Assembly: GCF_000226115.1 (NCBI RefSeq)
Contig: NC_016461.1
Coordinates: 310,001 to 374,000 of the forward strand
DNA from: Thermothielavioides terrestris NRRL 8126
Lineage: Eukaryota > Ascomycota > Sordariomycetes > Sordariales > Chaetomiaceae
Length of the DNA stretch: 64,000 nucleotides
Direction: 5' to 3'
A program made the position numbers and the translations under genes. Under the pieces are notes generated by a model that did no database searches, had not been told where the DNA came from, and saw only the letters and a list, made by a program, of their open reading frames with translations. Of this stretch, positions 57,031 to 64,000 are shown in pieces (positions within the stretch are counted from its first letter, which is position 1; each line of letters begins with the position of its first letter).

Positions 57031-58815
57031 ATGGGCGACCCGAGGGGATACTCGGAGCCGTCCGAGGACAAGACGGAGCCGTTTTCGCAGTCGGAGATCC
57101 AGGCCAGGCTGCAGCGTTCGCACCTGGAGGAGTTCAACGCCATGAACAGCACAGTGCCCCTGGACAAGCTGGTGGTCCCACTAGACGAGGATATCCGCAT
57201 TCTTATGAGGCCGCTTGCCCGGGACCGCACTGTCCGGGAGGATCAGAACCTCCTGCCGCTTGAGCTGCGCGCCGAGGAGGAGGACGAGGCGCCGCATCAA
57301 GTCCTGGCCGTCCGCCAGACCAGCAGAGACATCAGCTATACCGTATCCATTCCCGATTACAGCAATCCGAACCGCAGGCTGATCTGCGTCCTCTATTACG
57401 ACCCGGCCAGCGACAACCAAGTCCTCGTGAACCGCTCGCACATGCCGTTTACGCTCTCCAGGATATCCCAGGAGCCAGAGGGCAGCCGGGGCGAGCAATA
57501 TCAGGTTAATCCACAGTTCAGCAGGGCCCTTGCACCGGGCACTTGGCGGATCACGATGGAAGGCGTCGATCTGCTCGACTTCCGTCTCCTTGAAAGACGG
57601 CCGGTGCGGCTCCGGGCCGTCTCGAGCGCGGCTTCGGACCTGTCTGGGACGAGTGACAGCACTGTGAACTCGTCGGGGAAGAGGTCGTTTCTGGCCGACG
57701 AAGACGACCCCGTCAGTCCCCAGAAGCGGCGGCGCCCCTCGAAGGACGCTCGGGGCAAGGAGGAGGAGGACAGGGTCATTATGTTTCTGCCTGCCAAGGC
57801 CACGACCAAGACCGAGCCAGGAAAAGAGCTCTCAGCACCCACCGGTCACCCGCTCTTGGACCTGGAGTCGGACGAGACCGTGGAGGTTCCGCGCGGGGGC
57901 GGGGTCGTCGGCTATACACTCACTAAGAAGGAACCAATCGCCTCGACGGCTCTCTCAAGCGTCTTCACGGCCGAATACTCGGACGCTCCCGGCCGGTACG
58001 TCGTCGCCAAGGTTTTGCGAACCACATCACCGGCCACGGCCAAGAACAACGAAGGCGCCGTCGCCAAGACCGTGATCCGGCAGGCCCAGACCTGGCTGCG
58101 CGAGTTAGAAAACCTGGAGAGGCTCAACCACAAGAGCATTGTGCGCCTGTACGGCGGCGATGCCCGCTTCCTCTCGTTGTACATGGAACCGGTCGATGGC
58201 CGGGATCTCTCGGCCAGAGACACATGGCGACATACCTCGACCGACCGCTTCCTAGGCGACTCTTCCGACGCCCTGCGCATCCTGGAAGACATCTCCAGCG
58301 CGCTGCATTACATGCACGGGAAAGACCTCGTACACAACGATATCAAGCCGGGTAACATCCTGTACAGCCGAGAGCGTGGCGCCGTGCTCTGCGACCTGGG
58401 CCTCTCCTCGGAGAAGCCGAGCCCCTCGTTCGGCGGCACGCCGTGGTACGTGCCGCCCGAATTTATCGGGTTAGGGAAACGAGGGGCCCCGAGCGACGTG
58501 TGGGCTCTCGGCGTGGTGATGCTCTACGTTCTGGACAAGATCCCGTGGCCGGAAGTAAGGGGCCATAGGAACCATCCCCGACACCTGTTTTGGAGGATTG
58601 CCGATGTCCACGAGCGGGACCGCAACCTCCAGGCGGCGGCCGTCTCCAGTATGCAGCGGTGGCTGAGCGAGCTCAATGCTGTGCGGAACCAGCTCGATCT
58701 TAAGAATAAGGTTGAGCGGTTAGTGCACGGCATGCTGGCGCCTAACCCCAAGGAACGGCTTACGACGGGGGATATCATCAGCCACCTGTTTGCTGCTCAG
58801 TCGCCGAGGAGGTGA
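57031..58815 (+). CDS. Diverged protein kinase with an N-terminal accessory domain
   Basis: Single exon from ATG 57031 to TGA 58813-58815, 594 residues (the upstream in-frame GTG is not used). Kinase domain ~300-590: Lys K327 in YVVAKVLR; catalytic loop H435-N436-D437 followed by IKPGN; metal loop D455-L456-G457; P+1 region GGTPWYVPPEF with Pro-Pro-Glu at 475-477; DVWALGVVML. The catalytic Lys, Asp and Asn are kept, so activity is likely, but the HRD Arg is Asn, DFG is DLG and APE is PPE. The glycine loop is weak. Residues ~85-200 form a beta-rich segment (SYTVSIPDY, then ICVLYYDP) that might be FHA-like; ~200-275 is basic and disordered (KRRRPSKD, a likely NLS). I cannot assign a named subfamily. 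Confidence 0.85.
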   Translation: MGDPRGYSEPSEDKTEPFSQSEIQARLQRSHLEEFNAMNSTVPLDKLVVPLDEDIRILMRPLARDRTVREDQNLLPLELRAEEEDEAPHQVLAVRQTSRDISYTVSIPDYSNPNRRLICVLYYDPASDNQVLVNRSHMPFTLSRISQEPEGSRGEQYQVNPQFSRALAPGTWRITMEGVDLLDFRLLERRPVRLRAVSSAASDLSGTSDSTVNSSGKRSFLADEDDPVSPQKRRRPSKDARGKEEEDRVIMFLPAKATTKTEPGKELSAPTGHPLLDLESDETVEVPRGGGVVGYTLTKKEPIASTALSSVFTAEYSDAPGRYVVAKVLRTTSPATAKNNEGAVAKTVIRQAQTWLRELENLERLNHKSIVRLYGGDARFLSLYMEPVDGRDLSARDTWRHTSTDRFLGDSSDALRILEDISSALHYMHGKDLVHNDIKPGNILYSRERGAVLCDLGLSSEKPSPSFGGTPWYVPPEFIGLGKRGAPSDVWALGVVMLYVLDKIPWPEVRGHRNHPRHLFWRIADVHERDRNLQAAAVSSMQRWLSELNAVRNQLDLKNKVERLVHGMLAPNPKERLTTGDIISHLFAAQSPRR

Positions 58816-59149
58816 GCGGCGGTCACAGCTGGATTGGATATTCTTAGACTCTGCAATTATACCCGTATGCCGCTCACCGCCAACTATCGGGAGTGATGTG
58901 TCGGAGATGCCAAATGGGAGATTAGACCCAGGGCTGTGGCATGTGGCGAGATGCTCGCAAGCCGGATGCAGACCGCCGGCTCCGGGCACCCAGCCCGGGC
59001 GGCAGTTGCCACGTAACGGCAGTTAGCGTCTCATACGCTGGTGCCAAACACAAATGTCATCGCCATCGGCATCGCCATGGCCACCACCGACACCAACGCA
59101 GTCCGGTTCACCCCGGTTACCGACCCCGCATTCCCCTTGTGTATCCGAC

Positions 59150-59185
59150 CCGGATCCGGACCCGGACCCGGACCCTGACCCGCCC
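59150..59185 (+). repeat. CCGGAC hexamer array
   Basis: Tandem CCGGAC/CCGGAT/CCTGAC units, about six copies. Simple sequence, no coding evidence. Confidence 0.6.
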
Positions 59186-60603
59186 CGCACCCCCACCACG
59201 AGTGTGAACAAACCCGTCGTTCTTCACACAACCCCTCCCGCCCAACAATACCGCGTCCGCGCGAAACACAACGACGTCGGGCGCAGCTGTACACTACTGT
59301 ACAGCGCATTGTCGTTCTCCGCGCGCACCCAGCTTGACCAACCTGCAGGTTTGGCCCAATCTGCCGTCGCGCTCCCGGCAGGTCAGGCCGGCGGACAGGG
59401 TCAGCCACCTCCCGCACAGCCGTCCTGCCCGCCGGTGCCCGTCTTGCTCCTGAAGGGCGCGGGCGCGGGCGCCGTAGGCGTGTAGCGTGTAGGTAGTAGG
59501 TTGAAGTTGGACGGCCGCGCGCCGAGCCTGGGGTTGACGAGGACGTACGTTCGTCCGCCTGTGGTGCGGGGTTCAGCTTGAGGCTACTGCTGCCGTCGAG
59601 CGGCATGACGGTGCGCGCGGGTCAGAACCAGGTTGCTTGGCAGCACGCTGCCAGCTGTGGTGGGGTGGGTAGGTGGGGTTGGTGAGGGGCGCGGGACGGG
59701 AGAGTTGGTATTACAATCCAGTACTACCTACTAAGTACTCACGCTGAAGCATGCTTGGATCAAGGTCGCCGCGCCAGAGCTATCATTTGGATGTGGTATC
59801 CCGCATTGGTCGAGGGAGGAGCGGAGGAGAATGCGGGAGAGACGGCTCGGTGGCAACATGCTACTGCTGGCACGCCTCTGTTAGCACCCCGCTGCTGACC
59901 ATCCCAGGTTACATGGCGGCACAAAACAATGGCCGATTGGATCAGGGCCTAGGGAAAAAACCGTGGCGATCGGCGTAAGCTTGAACGTTAAGCTTATGTC
60001 TTCACAATTCCAATGAGACTCAATCCAGTCGCCTGCCTTCGCCATCGCTTCACCGAGTGTCGATGGCTCCTCGATAGCGGCGCTGTATGTTAGGTTACTT
60101 GAACTCCTCAAGAGTCTACGCCCCAATCAAACCACGTGAATGGATTCTCCTCCATACACGCCAACTGACAAGTTTCCCTCTCCCGACTCTTCCCCGTCAA
60201 CTGCACTCTAGCCTGTAGTGTAAAACAACACTCCTGTCGAACTCTTTCGCGATCTCGCGGGTCGCTGGCTCCCCCTGCTGCTGCCACTGCGCTTAGCCCA
60301 GGGATCCAAGTTTTTGGGGCAGCCCAATCAGCGGGCGCTGAGCGCGGCAGACGTCGCTGGAAAGGGTAACTAACGGGGTGGGGCATGCTGGCGGACCGCC
60401 TGTGAACGGTGCTTGGCGTGCGGTCTCGCGGCTGGAGGCGCGTTGGGATTTTCTCTACGGAATTCTGGCTCGGGCAATTGCGGGCAAAATTGGGACAACA
60501 TCTTTTGGTGTCTGCGGCAGTTGACTCTTTCACTATCTAGGTACGGAAGACGGAATAACGACATATGGTCAACTTGAAGCAGAGTTAGTGGGCTCGCCGC
60601 TAT

Positions 60604-60615
60604 AACCCTAACCCT
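60604..60615 (-). promoter_or_regulatory. Two CCCTAA telomere-type units
   Basis: AACCCTAACCCT in intergenic DNA; the same box in the other orientation lies at 44241-44253. Possible Myb/telobox binding site; role unproven. Confidence 0.3.
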
Positions 60616-61030
60616 GTTTGCTGAAAGTGCTCCGTTTTCTTCGTCTCCTTGGAGCACGGCGCAGACTGTGTGTTCCCAACCAAGTTTTCTGAGGGTTTAG
60701 GGCCCTACAAAAGCTCCGCAGATGTGCAGACACAACCGTAGATGTTCCAGTTCCAGTACCTGTGGTCGTATGTGATGACTGGGGCTGAGTTCAGGACTTA
60801 TTAGCAACACCCGACGGACCGCCTGGCACAGTCAACGTTCCGGGTGTTGTTCTAGCTTGAACTGCCGACGGAGCACTAAAGGTCCCAATGACTGCTAAGG
60901 TCCTCATGGTTGGCGCGGCTGATCACTGAGCGCTAATCTTTGAGTCTCATCTATCTGTCCGATCCAGGCCCACTTCCAAGGTTTGCGCTCTCGGCCGCAA
61001 TGCTCTATGGTAGGGGTGATCCTGAGCAAT

Positions 61031-62159
61031 CTACGCCGGCTGGGTTGTTCCGACGAAGACGACAAGCACAGCGGCAAAGCTGCAAGCTGCGTTAGAAGAG
61101 ATGCCCGAGGTGGCACACCCCCTTAAGAAAGCGTAATGACTTACGCGGCAGTGGCGCTAAAGATATCCTTCGTGCTCGCCGTCGTGATGAGGCTCAGCGA
61201 GAAGGAGAAGAGGGCGGTGAAGGCCGCGGTGGCGGCGAGTCGACCGGGCATGCTTTGGATGGTGTACAAGACCGCTATGCCGCCGACGGGCAGGAGCGAA
61301 GCCACGAGGGTCGTCAGGATCTTCAAGACGCGGAAGATGCCCTCGTCTCGGTAGCGCACAACATTTTGCAGCAAGTCACCTGTTTCTTCCTTCTGAGGGA
61401 GCTGCTGATCAGCACGTGGCTGGTCGGTCTCGAAGAATCGGGTCCGTACGTACGTGGATGTGTCTTCCCAGCAATTTGTTGTATTGGTGAACAAGCTTGA
61501 CAGTAAACTCGGTTGTGAAGTTCTCGTCGGGTGGCTGCGGGATGAGCGTGACCATGTCCTCGAGGTTGGGCTCGCTCCAGATTTTGCGGTCTGGACCTTC
61601 CAGGTAGACATTACCCATGCTTGGCCGCCGCATCCATTCGTCGAGGGCCTTTATTTGGGAGGGGAGGGGCTGACGCAGCTCCAACACTTGACGATGTCGA
61701 ATCAGAGCCTCCTCTGCATCGCTCTCGGATAAGCTCATGTTAGCCCGCCTCTCTGTCTGCTTGCTGGTATGAATTCGCGGCAACCAAGTAAACAGCAAAC
61801 CTACGATACTCCTTCAGCTTTTGCCTGATCTCAAGAATGGTCTCCCACTGCAAGCCGTCGTTCCCCTCATCGACGTCGCTGTCTCCCGACCGCTGCAGCT
61901 TGTCCCAGTTGCGGGCATAGTGCTCCCGGTCTGGATGCCCGGAGCCTTTGTCATCCTGCTGGTACTCCCGAAGACTTCTCTCGAGTTCCACGAGCTCAGC
62001 TTGTCTGTACAAGAGGTCCTCGGCGGACAGCGCGCCAAACCGCCGAAAGGCCGTCATCTCGGGCAGCATCCCCATCATTCTTCCCAACCTGTCATAACCT
62101 TCCGCACGGGCTGGGAGGACACTGGCTGTGGTGCCACTGCGGCCGCCACGCTTGGCCAT
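61031..62159 (-). CDS. DUF6594 family membrane protein
   Basis: Four exons, complement(61031..61079, 61145..61401, 61454..61713, 61805..62159); introns 65, 52 and 91 nt, all GT-AG and in phase; 306 residues. The N-terminal half matches the fungal DUF6594 pattern: FRRFGALSAEDLLYRQAELVELERSL, then EIRQKLKEYQEALIRHRQVLEL, then LDEWMRR and W..PNLEDMVTL. The C-terminal half has three hydrophobic helices (ILTTLVASLLPVGGIAVLY, AATAAFTALFSFSLSLITT, ATAAFAAVLVVFVGTT) typical of this family, so it is a membrane protein of unknown function. The 49-nt last exon is needed to complete the third helix and would be missed if the frame were ended at the TAA inside intron 3. The acceptor of intron 2 could be three bases earlier. 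Confidence 0.87.
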
Positions 62160-62824
62160 TGTTTACTCCCAGTAGTTGAGGGCACCACGAGACTCTGATC
62201 TCTTCACGTGCTCGCCTTCACTCCAGACGCCAAGCTCAGATCTTCGTGGAAGAGGACGGAACGTCGATCCACATCCAGCTTCCCAAATATAGACATTGGA
62301 GGGACAAAGCGGTGCGCCTCGCGCGGCTTGCCCAGCCCCAGCCGGGCAATTGGGCCCACCCAGAAGAGGACGATGGGGGGCGATGGGGGACAATGAGGGC
62401 TGTGAGGGGTTACTGCACCCGTGCATCACATGCCGCAGCCCGGCAGCAGCGGCCGTATGTCATTGGCGACCGCTTGCTTGTTGGACACCGCCGCCTCTGG
62501 TCTAACGGCATCCCGCAGCTCTGTGCAACCATACCGCGAACTGCGCCCCTAGGGCTGCAGAGTCCTGGGAATCGGCCCCGCAATTCAATGGGCTGCCGCC
62601 CAGGCGGTCTGAACCGAAGATGTGGGATGCCAGACTCGCAGCTATAATCCCGCCTTCTAGACCCAGTAGGTAGAGTCCGAATCCTGTCTTTCTTCTCAAA
62701 CCAGTCGTTCCTTGTTCGTGTGCACCCAACACCAAGACCCTCTTGTCGTCCTCTCGGAATACCCACCGCCGACACAGCAGTCGTTTGTTTCTACAACTCC
62801 CCCGACCTGGAGTCAGGGTCAAAC
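62160..62824. other. Divergent intergenic region
   Basis: 665 bases of shared promoter between the DUF6594 gene and the gene at 62825. No ORF with features; the frame at 62246-62647 is not supported. Confidence 0.45.
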
Positions 62825-64000
62825 ATGGACGGAACTCGGCTGCCACTGTTCCCGCCTCTTGGGGCGGGAATATTCGCGGCTGCCAGTTCGCCGGGTATGT
62901 ACGAGTTGGATCCCAACATGTCGGCAGGGCACCGCCAACCGTCTTGGCTGCACGACCACCAGCAGCTTCACGGGTCAACTCCAGAGCAGCGGCTAGATCC
63001 GCGCTCCATGGCGGCCGGCGACAATAACTCCGGAGGACGACAGGGGGTCCTTCAACATCGTTACGGTCATTCGCTAAATACAGCAATTCCCACGATCCTG
63101 GCCTCATGGCCCCAGATCTTGCCCGCGGCTGTCTCTGTGCATTTTGTGCCCTGGTATTCCGATGCAGCGGCAAACGAACTCGGCCACCAGGCGCGCGGAG
63201 GCGGAACGCACACCTCTGCGACGCCGCACAACGCCGGCCCGGATACTGCATCCCGCACCCAGTTCGGCCCCGAGCACACAGGCCCATCGAGAAGGTTCCC
63301 TCCTTATACCCAGGTCGCGGGGGTCCGGGCGCCTCCTGGTTTGATGCCTCACGTCGGCCACAGACAACTCTCCAGTCCGCGACTCAATCTGCTTCAGGCG
63401 ACCTTGGGTTCTGTCATCAATGGCGCCTTCACGATGAGCAATGAGATGTTCCAGCAGTACTCGCAGCAACTAGACATGCCGCACTCGATGCCCGGTGCTC
63501 AGCTGCTTCAGACCGCCTCTGCGGGCCTCCCTATCGCTCAGGGTCCACGCTATGCGGCTGCCACCACCAGGTTTCAAAACATCACCTTCGTCCCAAAGAA
63601 CGAGGATAAAGCCTATGGCTATGTGCGAGTCATCAAACCGACACCAAGCCTTCAGCCCAGAAAACCAGCCATCCGTCCGTCTCAAGCCATCGCCAGCCAT
63701 GCCGCATTCACCCGAGCCCGCTACGCCGTGGGGAAGCCCACCAAACCTCGCCGTCTGCGGGTAAGCCCAGCCAACCTTTCCACCCAAAACCCGCCAGCCT
63801 GCAACCAGCCCAAACTAACCACAGCCGCACCCCCCTCCTTTCTTTATTAGAAATACGACATCACCCTGCACCTCTGGCGCAAGAACAGCTCCCGGCGGCG
63901 GCGCCGCGCGCTGGGCATGCTCGACAGCGGCAACCGCTTCGGCGCGCTGCTGGACCTGCGGGTGGCGCTGGCGCTGGGGTACCGGGCGGCGGACCTGGCG
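62825..64000 (+). CDS. Hypothetical protein, runs off the right edge (partial)
   Basis: Exon 1 62825..63760 from ATG (context AAACATGG), then a 90-nt intron (63761-63850) starting GTAAGC and ending TTAG, phase 0, then exon 2 from 63851 open to the end of the window. The first 312 residues are low in order, Pro/Gln/His-rich, with one more conserved-looking stretch (RFQNITFVPKNEDKAYGYVRVIKP) and an Arg/Lys-rich end (KPTKPRRLR). Exon 2 opens with KYDITLHLWRKNSSRRRRRALGML, likely the start of a folded domain cut by the window edge. No family recognised. Confidence 0.65.

Larger units (their letters stand above)
58816..61030. other. Intergenic region (2.2 kb), kinase / DUF6594 convergent ends
   Basis: Contains a degenerate CCGGAC hexamer array (about 59150-59185), a short GGGCGC repeat (59455-59472) and the CCCTAA pair at 60604-60615. 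Several GC-rich frames (for example 59054-59485) are shadowed by frames on the other strand and have no domain. A gene with small exons could be hidden, but I see no supported one. Confidence 0.4.

Noticed and set aside
59031..59606. GC-rich overlapping frames on both strands
   Set aside because: Driven by CCGGAC and GC-rich repeats; no start context, splice support or domain.

Overview
The window comes from a filamentous ascomycete, most likely a Sordariomycete (perhaps Sordariales/Chaetomiaceae). Three things point there: GC-rich genes with short GT-AG introns of about 50 to 200 nt; fungal families such as DUF3632, DUF6594 and a NUDT15-like Nudix hydrolase; and a 38-kb block with the signature of repeat-induced point mutation (RIP), in which CA/TG dinucleotides are strongly depleted, TA is in excess, and ruined reading frames carry mostly TAG stops where CAG once stood. 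The species assignment is inference.

Layout. 1-2666 is ordinary gene space: the 3' end of one gene and a spliced DUF3632 gene. 2667-40979 is a RIP-degraded transposon nest. From left to right it holds a full Copia element (2667-9635, TSD GCTGT), a 144-bp strip of host DNA, and then a single Helitron (9780 to about 40979). The Helitron keeps its 3' hairpin plus CTAG terminus and encodes RepHel on the minus strand. It is split by three full LTR elements: chromoviruses A (10410-19665, TSD ATGTA) and B (22279-29846, TSD GTTTT), and a second Copia (30778-38361, TSD CATTG). Element A was later invaded by a TRIM-like miniature LTR element (14177-15357, TSD TAACT) and a probable solo LTR (11691-12184). 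Removing the insertions leaves a Helitron of about 6.8 kb. All autonomous elements encode their enzymes on the minus strand.

Each autonomous family also carries a second, RIP-damaged reading frame on the opposite (plus) strand between the end of its polyprotein and its 3' terminus. In the chromovirus this frame is conserved between copies A and B; in the right-hand Copia it ends 125 bp from the convergent polyprotein stop. This recurring convergent accessory ORF is the most unusual signal in the window.

41048-64000 is GC-rich gene space: a Nudix hydrolase at the edge of the nest, two unrecognised proteins, a glutathione S-transferase, two small beta-rich proteins resembling parts of velvet-fold proteins, a Kv-beta-like aldo/keto reductase, a disordered basic protein, a diverged protein kinase with an HND catalytic loop, a DUF6594 membrane protein, and an unrecognised gene that runs off the right edge. 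I see no operon-like grouping and no biosynthetic cluster. I found no convincing tRNA or rRNA gene and no CRISPR array.
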